This document shows positions 1 through 5,921 of a stretch of 9,364 bases of DNA, one piece after another. Within the stretch, counting starts at the first letter, position 1; the number at the start of each line of letters is the position of its first letter. Source of the stretch: Bacteroidales bacterium (lineage in GTDB: Bacteria > Bacteroidota > Bacteroidia > Bacteroidales > WCHB1-69); the NCBI GenBank assembly GCA_031257735.1, contig JAIROC010000008.1, positions 1-9,364 of the forward strand, read 5' to 3'. Both the position numbers and the translations under genes were made by a program. The notes below the pieces were generated by a model that saw nothing but the letters and a program-made list of their open reading frames with translations, was not told the origin of the DNA and made no database searches.

Positions 1-181
1 ATGGACAAAATGACATTATGAAAGCGTAATTATTCAACATGTCGATCCTGCCTGTTTTCAAAATGTATCAACTCATAATGACGAATATACGAAACATTTG
101 ATAGTTTTCGGACAGACACTAAATAGTACTACTACTTTTCATTTGATACTTTATTTTTTCAAGTGCAAAATTACAAAAAAT
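1..181. other. Intergenic stretch, no convincing gene
   Basis: All three plus-strand frames hit stops within the first 30 bases. On the minus strand the only frame open to the window edge begins with an ATG at 40-38 and gives 13 codons (MLNNYAF...). A purine-rich GGCAGGAT lies just upstream of it, so it could be the start of a gene leaving the window, but 13 codons cannot be tested. A seven-codon minus-strand ORF (MKSSSTI) lies between the possible promoter at 166-173 and that ATG and is probably chance. Confidence 0.5.
166..173 (-). promoter_or_regulatory. Possible Bacteroidota -7 box, minus strand
   Basis: The minus strand reads TAATTTTG, an exact match to TAnnTTTG. It lies directly after the U-tract of the kinase terminator and could start a transcript running toward the left edge. 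No TTG is seen 19-21 bp upstream, where the bases belong to the terminator hairpin, so only one of the two promoter elements is present. Confidence 0.3.
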
Positions 182-237
182 AGTTATGGGTTATGAGTTA
201 GGTTCATACAAACTAAAATAACCCATAACTCATAACT
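175..237 (-). terminator. Intrinsic terminator overlapping the end of the kinase gene
   Basis: Positions 182-200 and 219-237 form a 19-bp inverted repeat around an 18-nt loop. In the minus-strand RNA all pairs are kept except one C-A mismatch, with one G-U wobble. The 3' arm is followed by A and then six U residues (180-175), so polarity fits minus-strand transcripts. The 5' arm lies within the last coding codons of the kinase gene and the stop codon (215-213) sits in the loop, which is unusual because terminators normally follow the stop codon. Confidence 0.75.
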
Positions 238-2543
238 CTGGAAGCATTTAGCAGGAGTGTCATATTTTTTATTTTGGCAGCCAAGTTTTCGAGTTCGGGT
301 AATTTACAGGCTTCTGATAAATTTTCCATGAGAATGAATACAGTCATATCGGCTGTTTTTTCAATAATAGATGCATCCGCAACAATGTCGAAAGGAGTGG
401 TATCTATTATGATATGGTCGTACGTATGGCGTAATGTCGAGACAAGTTCTTTTAGTCTGTTGCTTGATAAGAGTTCAACGGGATTGGCAGATGTACTTCC
501 TGCAGGAATAATATCCAAATTAGGGTGGCAAGTTTTTTCCATCAATATCTTATCTAAAGAACAGTAACTATCGTCCAGATAGTTGACGAGACCTGTTGCT
601 GGAGAATGAAGGTAAGAACTGAGGATTTTATTTCTTAGGTTCATATCAATGAGAACTGTTTTTTTGTTTGTGATAGCAAAACTTACAGCCAGATTGAGCG
701 CTACAAAACTTTTTCCAGCCTTTTCGTTGAAAGAAGTCAGCATAATTACTTTCAGGTCTTCTTTTTGGTCATCCATAAAGCTGATATTTGTACGGACAAT
801 ACGAAAAGCCTCATTAATATCATTACTTGTATTGTTTTTGACGAGAATTATATCGTTGATATGTTTAAGGTTAAGGTCTTTTTGTTTATTTTTTCTTGGG
901 AAGGCTAATGGAATAATACCCAGAAAAGGAATATCGGTATAGTTGAGAATATCTTTGGGACTTGTGATTTTTGAGGAGGTAAGTTGTTTAAAGGTAAGGT
1001 AAACAGAAGGGATTAGCAATCCTGTAACAAATGCAATAGCCATAATGGACAAAGATTTTGGGTATATGGGGCTACGGGAACCTCCTGCTGAATTAACTAT
1101 TCTGAAATTGCTTGTAATAAAGGAACCTGCAAGTTCATTTTCTTCTCGTTTTTGGAGCAGATACAAGTAAAGGTCTTCCTGTATTTTCAGGCGACGTTCG
1201 ATTGAAATAATATCCATTTCTTTTTCGGGGACGTTAGAGATTTTTTGATTGATTTGCTTTCCTTTATCTTTTATTCCTGCGATTTGTAATTCGTAAACGA
1301 CAGCAAGATTATCGACCGATCGAATTATCGACTGTTTCATTGTAGAGAGTGTTTTTGTCATTTCGACGATAGGAGGAGATGTTAGAGAACTATTTTCGAG
1401 CAGTCTTCCTTTTTTAAGCATGAGTGAATTATATTCACTTATTTGTCTTTCGAGGGGGGAGTCGTTGATACCGGAGTTGGACGGGATTAAGTTATTACTA
1501 TTAGCTGGATTAATAAGATATTCTTTTATAAACTTGGCGACAGACAATTGATTTTGTAATTCTGCTACTTGTTGATCAAGGCGGGATGATTCCGTTAAAA
1601 AAAGATAGGAAGCATCTTTTATATTGGTAATCATATTAGAACTTTTATAGCTTGAAATATCTTGATCTACCAGCCCCAATTCTTTTTCTATCACTCTGAG
1701 TCTTTCATTGATAAAGTTTGAGGTATTGAGTATTATTTGGGTTCGGTAAGTGATATTATTTTCATTATATATTGCGATGATTGTATTAAGAATATCATCC
1801 GCTTTTTGGATATTATTATCCTGAAAAGAGAGTTTGACGATTGTATTTTCATGGTCAGTAGTAGTTGTAATATTATTACGTATATCTTCGGCGATATTAT
1901 CAGCATTTAATCTGCTGACGTGAATAGATTTATCGATAAAATCTTCTTTGTAATAGATAGTAGGGGATATAACTATTTTACCTAAAGGAGTTTCCACAGT
2001 ATCGAAATAAGCTGCAGAGGTAGAAATATTGGAGGCGTTCTCATGTTCTATTTTGAAGTTATCGAGTTTCACTTTATTTTCAGACATTGGGGTTACGGTC
2101 AAAGAGTGTTGATTTTTTATAGTTTTAACATCGAGAAAATGCACTTCGATGGGTGTTTCGTTGTATAGTTCAACATATTTCAATCCTGAACGTATCTTAT
2201 AACATTTTTCGAGGTGAAGTTTTGCGATAACATCATCCATTGTTTTTTCGGACAGGAGGAGTTCTATTTCATTATTGATATTTGTTTTATTGAAGAGAAA
2301 ATTAATATCTTTCAGTATTGTTTTTTCATCTGGTTCACTGATATTTCGTTTAGCATCTTCTTTAATCATTATTTGTACTTTACGTTCATATACTTTAGGT
2401 GTTATCATAATATATATAGCTGCGATGATGCAACAAATCAGAATAGATAAAGCCATCCAATACCAATTTTTCATGAAGAGTTTCAAATACTCGATGATTT
2501 GAATTTCGTTGGGGTCTATTTTTTCGTTATTTACTTTAGACAT
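213..2543 (-). CDS. wzc: Wzc-like polysaccharide co-polymerase and BY-kinase, tail missing
   Basis: This is a 776-residue inner-membrane protein that fuses a Wzz chain-length domain to a cytoplasmic bacterial tyrosine kinase. In this family it drives assembly and export of capsular or exopolysaccharide together with Wza. Visible parts are TM1 at about residues 29-47, a large periplasmic region with coiled coil, a GNVR-type segment at about 440-490 (ERRLKIQEDLYLYLLQKREE), a Pro-rich segment and TM2 at about 492-520, the EX2RX2R oligomerisation motif E578/R581/R584, Walker A NEKAGKS with K611, Walker A' IDMNLR with D633, and Walker B IIID with D714. Two oddities stand out. The second acidic residue of Walker A' (usually DxD) is Asn635. 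The protein stops at SYGLF without the tyrosine cluster normally autophosphorylated in this family, and its last codons are one arm of the terminator. The start ATG lies 11 bp after the wza stop. Confidence 0.93.
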   Translation of the reverse strand: MSKVNNEKIDPNEIQIIEYLKLFMKNWYWMALSILICCIIAAIYIMITPKVYERKVQIMIKEDAKRNISEPDEKTILKDINFLFNKTNINNEIELLLSEKTMDDVIAKLHLEKCYKIRSGLKYVELYNETPIEVHFLDVKTIKNQHSLTVTPMSENKVKLDNFKIEHENASNISTSAAYFDTVETPLGKIVISPTIYYKEDFIDKSIHVSRLNADNIAEDIRNNITTTTDHENTIVKLSFQDNNIQKADDILNTIIAIYNENNITYRTQIILNTSNFINERLRVIEKELGLVDQDISSYKSSNMITNIKDASYLFLTESSRLDQQVAELQNQLSVAKFIKEYLINPANSNNLIPSNSGINDSPLERQISEYNSLMLKKGRLLENSSLTSPPIVEMTKTLSTMKQSIIRSVDNLAVVYELQIAGIKDKGKQINQKISNVPEKEMDIISIERRLKIQEDLYLYLLQKREENELAGSFITSNFRIVNSAGGSRSPIYPKSLSIMAIAFVTGLLIPSVYLTFKQLTSSKITSPKDILNYTDIPFLGIIPLAFPRKNKQKDLNLKHINDIILVKNNTSNDINEAFRIVRTNISFMDDQKEDLKVIMLTSFNEKAGKSFVALNLAVSFAITNKKTVLIDMNLRNKILSSYLHSPATGLVNYLDDSYCSLDKILMEKTCHPNLDIIPAGSTSANPVELLSSNRLKELVSTLRHTYDHIIIDTTPFDIVADASIIEKTADMTVFILMENLSEACKLPELENLAAKIKNMTLLLNASRVMSYGLF

Positions 2544-2554
2544 TTGAAGCAGTT

Positions 2555-3286
2555 TTATTTACATTTAATATATCTAGTATCTCGGATTAATTTTTTTCGA
2601 TTTACATTTACAGGTTCTACGTATATATAATCGTTTTGATGAAGATAATAGGCGGGGGAATTAAAGAGTTCAGTTGATAGCAGGTTCAGGCTGTATATTA
2701 TTCGTTCTCCGTTATTTTCTCGAATTACTTTTACATTATTTCTATTTCCATAAGCGGTAAGATCGCCCGCCATGGTGATAGCTTCGAGGAGTGTTAGATA
2801 ATTTTTATTTATCTCATATACGCCCGGATTGGCTACTTCACCAGCGACATATACATTCATATTTATAAACTGTATAGTAATGATAGGGTTATTGATATAA
2901 TTTTCTTTGGTAAGTTGTTCTTTTATACGGTTAGTGAGTTGTTCTTGTGTAAGCCCTTTGACATGAATTTCGCCCAGTATTGGTAATTCGATATAACCAT
3001 TTTTATTTACTGTATAATATAGTTTCTGTTCTTGATTTAAGGAAGAGGAGACCCCTTCAAGAGAGTAAGACACAGAGGTTAAGTTAAAAGGGATAGACAA
3101 CTCAGGCGTTTTACTGGAGATGATAATAGAAATCCTGTCATAAGGATGGATAGTTATTTCCTGATGGTTTTGTATTTTTGTTGGCGTATTTATATTTGCA
3201 TCGTGTAAATATAAGATTTCCCTGTACGAATTACAGGAATAAAACAAAGTAATACTGAACAAAATGTATATATAGAATTTTATCAT
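2555..3286 (-). CDS. wza: Wza-like polysaccharide export lipoprotein
   Basis: This 243-residue protein is the outer-membrane export partner of the downstream kinase/co-polymerase. The N-terminus has a hydrophobic signal segment (residues 2-16) ending in FYSC, giving a probable lipid-modified Cys18; Phe at -3 makes the lipobox imperfect. A polysaccharide export domain spans about residues 42-135 (ITIHPYDRISI, then YIELPILGEIHVKGLTQEQL). A SLBB domain follows at about 144-190 (VYVAGEVANPGVYEINKN, then EAITMAGDLTAYGNRNNVKV). The protein is far shorter than E. coli Wza and lacks room for its C-terminal helical barrel; short forms are usual in Bacteroidota. The ATG gives a complete signal peptide, and a TAnnTTTG box lies 23 nt upstream. 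It is first in a two-gene operon. Confidence 0.92.
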   Translation of the reverse strand: MIKFYIYILFSITLFYSCNSYREILYLHDANINTPTKIQNHQEITIHPYDRISIIISSKTPELSIPFNLTSVSYSLEGVSSSLNQEQKLYYTVNKNGYIELPILGEIHVKGLTQEQLTNRIKEQLTKENYINNPIITIQFINMNVYVAGEVANPGVYEINKNYLTLLEAITMAGDLTAYGNRNNVKVIRENNGERIIYSLNLLSTELFNSPAYYLHQNDYIYVEPVNVNRKKLIRDTRYIKCK

Positions 3287-3309
3287 AATACGGTTAAAAA
3301 AATTTTTTG

Positions 3310-3317
3310 CAAAGTTA
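3310..3317 (-). promoter_or_regulatory. -7 box of the wza-wzc operon
   Basis: The minus strand reads TAACTTTG followed by C, an exact TAnnTTTG match, 23 nt before the wza ATG. This implies a short leader of about 15 nt. No clear TTG -33 element is seen at the expected distance, so the call rests on one element and its position. Confidence 0.5.
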
Positions 3318-3427
3318 CATAAAAAATTTAGACTTCTATGGCTTTGTCCTAAAAAAGTTTTGCTTGATAGTTTTTTAAATTTATTTTTATTTTATTGAAA
3401 TATCTGTTTAGGTGAAAAAGTATTTGA

Positions 3428-3462
3428 TTGTTGATTGTATAAAGAAAAATATTGTACTTTTG
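3428..3462 (+). promoter_or_regulatory. Bacteroidota promoter driving the repeat array and 217-aa gene
   Basis: TACTTTTG at 3455-3462 matches TAnnTTTG exactly. Three TTG trinucleotides lie upstream (3428-3430, 3431-3433, 3435-3437); the middle one gives a 21-bp spacing and suits the -33 element. Transcription would begin near 3469 and run through the repeat array toward the gene at 3966, giving a leader of about 500 nt. No terminator is apparent in between. It diverges from the wza promoter about 140 bp away. Confidence 0.6.
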
Positions 3463-3533
3463 CAAGGTGTAAGTAGGACGATATTATATAGATATAATGT
3501 AGATACTTTTAGAGACAATATATTTTAAATACG

Positions 3534-3932
3534 ATGAGATTATTAGATGTAATGAATTATGATAAAGACAGTTTACAAATTTGTAGAGATGATGTAAAAC
3601 TACATAGTAATGATGAATTACTACGTAGTAATTACCGATTACTACGTAATAATTGCGGATTTCCATGTAGTAATTACCGATTACTACGTAGTAATTGTGG
3701 ATTTCCACGTAGTAATTACCGATTACTACGTAGTAATTGTGGATTTCCACGTAGTAATTACCGATTACTACGTAGTAATTGTGGATTTCCACGTAGTAAT
3801 TACCGATTACTACGTAGTAATTGTGAATTTCCACATAGTAATTACCGATTACTACGTAGTATTTGTGTAAATTTGCACAACATTTTCGCCAAAATTCATC
3901 GAAATTCTATACAGCAGATAGCGATACAATAA
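3534..3932 (+). CDS. Possible repeat-peptide ORF over the array (doubtful)
   Basis: An ATG-started frame of 132 codons runs through the whole array. It gives alternating seven-residue units SNYRLLR and SNCGFPR, with non-repeat ends (MRLLDVMNYDKD and IHRNSIQQIAIQ). It starts about 65 nt after the predicted transcription start and ends 33 nt before the next gene, in the same frame but separated by TAA at 3930 and 3942. Against real coding: the 21-bp period is a multiple of three, so several frames on both strands stay open, including 3610-3870 on plus. In this frame the B1 and B5 copies differ from consensus by four amino-acid changes and one silent change, so there is no sign of purifying selection. 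The product would be basic and resembles no family I know. Confidence 0.25.
   Translation: MRLLDVMNYDKDSLQICRDDVKLHSNDELLRSNYRLLRNNCGFPCSNYRLLRSNCGFPRSNYRLLRSNCGFPRSNYRLLRSNCGFPRSNYRLLRSNCEFPHSNYRLLRSICVNLHNIFAKIHRNSIQQIAIQ
3583..3878. repeat. Tandem array of 21-bp hairpin units in 42-bp pairs
   Basis: Two related 21-bp units alternate. Unit A has arms GTAGTAAT and ATTACTAC around the loop TACCG. Unit B starts GTAGTAATT and ends in the hairpin GTGGA-TT-TCCAC. A units begin at 3625, 3667, 3709, 3751, 3793 and 3835; B units at 3646, 3688, 3730, 3772 and 3814. A hybrid unit precedes them at 3604, a more decayed one at 3583, and a degenerate B follows at 3856. The central copies are identical while B1, B5 and the outer copies diverge, as expected from recent expansion of a tandem array. 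Junctions of A with the next unit create the perfect palindrome ATTACTACGTAGTAAT five times. There are no unique spacers and no cas genes. Its function is unknown. Confidence 0.95.
3863..3880. promoter_or_regulatory. Near-perfect 18-bp palindrome, possible operator
   Basis: TTGTGTAAATTTGCACAA is symmetric except for one base pair. It lies at the decayed 3' edge of the array, 85 bp before the start codon at 3966. The shape (TTGTG, six-base centre, CACAA) resembles operators bound by dimeric CRP/FNR-type regulators, but no regulator is encoded nearby. It could simply be a degenerate B unit carrying a 2-nt insertion. Confidence 0.25.
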
Positions 3933-3965
3933 ATTATTAAATAAAAAATTAAATAACAATAAATT

Positions 3966-4619
3966 ATGTCATATAGAACAAGTACGCTCCGGAAACCAGA
4001 TGCAGAGTTTCTCGCATTAGCAATTACAATTAATACGCAATGCCATCAAAATGAACCCGTATGGTATATTGAAAAAGATAGACTTGATAAATTTGATGAA
4101 TTGCTGCGCATCGCCCAAGACGCATATACAAAAAATATAGACAAGGCTACCAAAAACGCAATTACTGCCTCAAATAAGCAAATGGCATTCACAGCATTGA
4201 GACAATTTCTAAGTCCATTTATTGACTATCTTGTAGTAAATATGCATGTACCGGAAGAAGCGCTCGCGTTTATGGGTTTGCGTTCTCGACACCGTCATGC
4301 ACATCAGCCACTACCGCGTCCGAAAGACGAAATCGTGATTTCAGTGAAAAAACAACACAACGAAATTACTGTCTATGCTGCACGTCCTGAACATGATCAT
4401 CCTACTGCTGGAACAGGTACTACAAAAGATCATGGATTTATGATCCGTTACAAGGAAGAAAATAAAGATTACAAATTCGTAGTATCTACTCGATTACATC
4501 ATACGCTCTTTTTTGAACGTGAAGATGAAGGGAAACGCCTATGGATTTCTGCGGCATGGGTTAATCCTCGCCTCGAAACAGGTCCTTGGAGTGACGAAAT
4601 TTCTGAAATCATTGGATAA
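3966..4619 (+). CDS. Uncharacterised 217-aa protein, helical N-half, FN3-like C-half
   Basis: I do not recognise a named family. There is no signal peptide or membrane segment, so it is probably cytoplasmic. Residues 1 to about 105 look all-helical (RLDKFDELLRIAQDAYTKNI; AFTALRQFLSPFIDYLV; VPEEALAFMGL). A basic, His-rich, Pro-rich linker follows at 106-118 (RSRHRHAHQPLPR). Residues about 122-217 alternate like beta strands and end in WISAAWVNPRLETGPWSDEI, which resembles the last strands of a fibronectin type III domain. Histidines cluster (109-113, E142-H-D-H145, H178-H179), so metal binding is possible but unproven. From memory, similar two-part proteins of unknown function occur in Bacteroidota, sometimes in several copies. 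The gene is visibly less AT-rich than wza-wzc. The ATG is preceded by an A-rich tract instead of a Shine-Dalgarno site. It probably shares the promoter at 3428-3462 with the array. Confidence 0.85.
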   Translation: MSYRTSTLRKPDAEFLALAITINTQCHQNEPVWYIEKDRLDKFDELLRIAQDAYTKNIDKATKNAITASNKQMAFTALRQFLSPFIDYLVVNMHVPEEALAFMGLRSRHRHAHQPLPRPKDEIVISVKKQHNEITVYAARPEHDHPTAGTGTTKDHGFMIRYKEENKDYKFVVSTRLHHTLFFEREDEGKRLWISAAWVNPRLETGPWSDEISEIIG

Positions 4620-4658
4620 ACCTTTTATTAATGAAATTTATACATTAGCATCTATATA

Positions 4659-4732
4659 GTGTCTGTCTATAAAGTATCTTCGCAACAATCAGCCCGCAAT
4701 GACGGCGTTATTCCGACTTTATAGACAGCCTC
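4659..4732. mobile_element. 74-bp MITE-like element with inverted ends
   Basis: CTGTCTATAAAGT at 4663-4675 is repeated inverted and perfectly at 4716-4728, and the outer four bases match partly (gtgt against gagg). The interior is GC-richer than its surroundings. Both halves match the longer repeat at 9206-9364: the left side shares aaagtat-ttcg-aacaa, and CGCAATGACGGCGTT-TT (4695-4712) recurs at 9342-9359 with one difference. It therefore looks like an internally deleted member of the same family. A TA dinucleotide lies on each side, possibly a target duplication. It encodes no protein. Between the 217-aa gene and sbcD, its hairpin could also weaken read-through. Confidence 0.65.
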
Positions 4733-4750
4733 TAATTAAAAAATTTCTTA

Positions 4751-4758
4751 TACTTTTG
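4751..4758 (+). promoter_or_regulatory. -7 box of the sbcDC operon
   Basis: TACTTTTG followed by C matches TAnnTTTG exactly, 29 nt before the sbcD start codon, giving a leader of about 20-25 nt. No TTG is found 19-21 bp upstream; that position falls at the right edge of the MITE-like element. Confidence 0.5.
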
Positions 4759-4787
4759 CAGAAATTTCAAATATATACTATATAATA

Positions 4788-5921
4788 ATGAAGATTATAC
4801 ATTTATCTGATTTGCATATTGGCAAAAGAGTGAACGGTTTCAATATGATTGAAGACCAAGATTATATTTTACAGAAAATATTAACTGCAATACAAGCAGA
4901 AAAACCTGATGTGTTACTTATTGCGGGTGATGTGTACGATAAAGATTTACCTCCGAGAGAAGCTGTTTCTCTGTTGGATGATTTTTTGACAAATGTTGCA
5001 GATTGCGAGGTTAAGATTATGCTTATCGGTGGCAATCACGATAGCGCTGAACGACTTTCGTTTGGTTCACGTTTGATGGAAGCAAGGGGTGTTTATATAG
5101 AGGGGGGATATAGAGGCAAAACAGCGCCGATACTATTGGAAGATACTTTTGGAAAAGTCTGTTTTTATTTATTTCCCTTTATTAAACCTGTGAATATAAA
5201 ACGTTTTTTTCCTGACGATGAAATTAATTCTTATACGGATGCGGTTGATGTAGCAATAAAAAATATGGAAGTCGATACGAGTATTCGGAATGTGATTGTA
5301 GCGCATCAATTTGTTACGGGCGGGGAGCGTTCCGAGTCGGAGGATATTTCTATCGGGGGAACGGATAATGTAAATGCAAATGTTTTTGATTGTTTTGATT
5401 ATGTAGCGCTTGGTCATCTTCATCGTCCGCAAAGTGTGGAGAAAGCGCATATTCGATATTGTGGTACGCCGCTTAAATATTCTTTTTCGGAGGCAAATGA
5501 TAAAAAGTCGCTTACGGTAATTGAGTTGAAAGAAAAAGGAAATATGAACATTCGTGAAATACCCCTTGTCCCTCTGCATGACATGCGTGAGATAAAAGGG
5601 AAATATAAAGATTTGATGTACAAAAAAAATTATGAGAATACGCAGGTAGAGGATTATTTGCATATTATTTTAACCGATGAAGAGGAAGAATATAATGCTT
5701 TTGCCAAACTTAAAATAATTTATCCGAATATAATGCAATTGGATTATGACAATCGTAAAACCCAAAGAAGCAATGTTGTGGCAATGACCAAAACTATATC
5801 AATCTCGCCGCAAGAACTTTTTCATGAATTTTTCACCAAACAGACAGGAAGAGAAATGAGCGATGAACAAAAACAGTTTGTTGCTGATTTAGTAGAAGAA
5901 ATATGGGAGGATAAACAATGA
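4788..5921 (+). CDS. sbcD: SbcD (Mre11-type) nuclease subunit
   Basis: This is the 377-residue nuclease subunit of SbcCD, which cuts DNA hairpins and degrades double-stranded ends, limiting long palindromes and processing blocked breaks. All metallophosphoesterase motifs are present: DLH (D8, H10), GDVYD (D48), GNHD (N83, H84, D85), H173 in VIVAHQF, and GHLH (H210, H212). The SESE segment (182-185) is typical of SbcD. The C-terminal region (about 270-377) should carry the capping domain and the SbcC-binding part. Length is close to the E. coli protein (400). The ATG gives the family-typical start MKIIHLSDLHIG. It overlaps sbcC by 4 nt (ATGA), so the two are translationally coupled. Confidence 0.97.
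   Translation: MKIIHLSDLHIGKRVNGFNMIEDQDYILQKILTAIQAEKPDVLLIAGDVYDKDLPPREAVSLLDDFLTNVADCEVKIMLIGGNHDSAERLSFGSRLMEARGVYIEGGYRGKTAPILLEDTFGKVCFYLFPFIKPVNIKRFFPDDEINSYTDAVDVAIKNMEVDTSIRNVIVAHQFVTGGERSESEDISIGGTDNVNANVFDCFDYVALGHLHRPQSVEKAHIRYCGTPLKYSFSEANDKKSLTVIELKEKGNMNIREIPLVPLHDMREIKGKYKDLMYKKNYENTQVEDYLHIILTDEEEEYNAFAKLKIIYPNIMQLDYDNRKTQRSNVVAMTKTISISPQELFHEFFTKQTGREMSDEQKQFVADLVEEIWEDKQ
5905..5910 (+). promoter_or_regulatory. Strong Shine-Dalgarno site for sbcC
   Basis: GGGAGG ends 7 nt before the sbcC ATG at 5918 and lies inside the last codons of sbcD. A clear Shine-Dalgarno site is unlike the A-rich leaders of the other genes here and, with the ATGA overlap, supports coupled translation. 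Confidence 0.6.

Noticed and set aside
96..145. Short minus-strand leader peptide MKSSSTI
   Set aside because: Seven codons with no attenuation structure after it; expected by chance.
274..942. Plus-strand ORFs opposite the kinase gene
   Set aside because: Shadow frames antisense to the Walker motifs of the kinase; no domain features of their own.
3604..3855. CRISPR array or other guide-RNA array
   Set aside because: Both 21-bp unit types are near identical along the array, so there are no unique spacers, and no cas or other effector gene is present.
3604..3855. Iteron replication origin
   Set aside because: The period would fit, but no replication initiator gene or plasmid function is seen and the neighbours look chromosomal.
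3930..3965. Array ORF and 217-aa gene as one protein by stop read-through
   Set aside because: They share a frame, but at least two TAA stops (3930 and 3942) separate them and the 217-aa gene has its own ATG after an A-rich leader.
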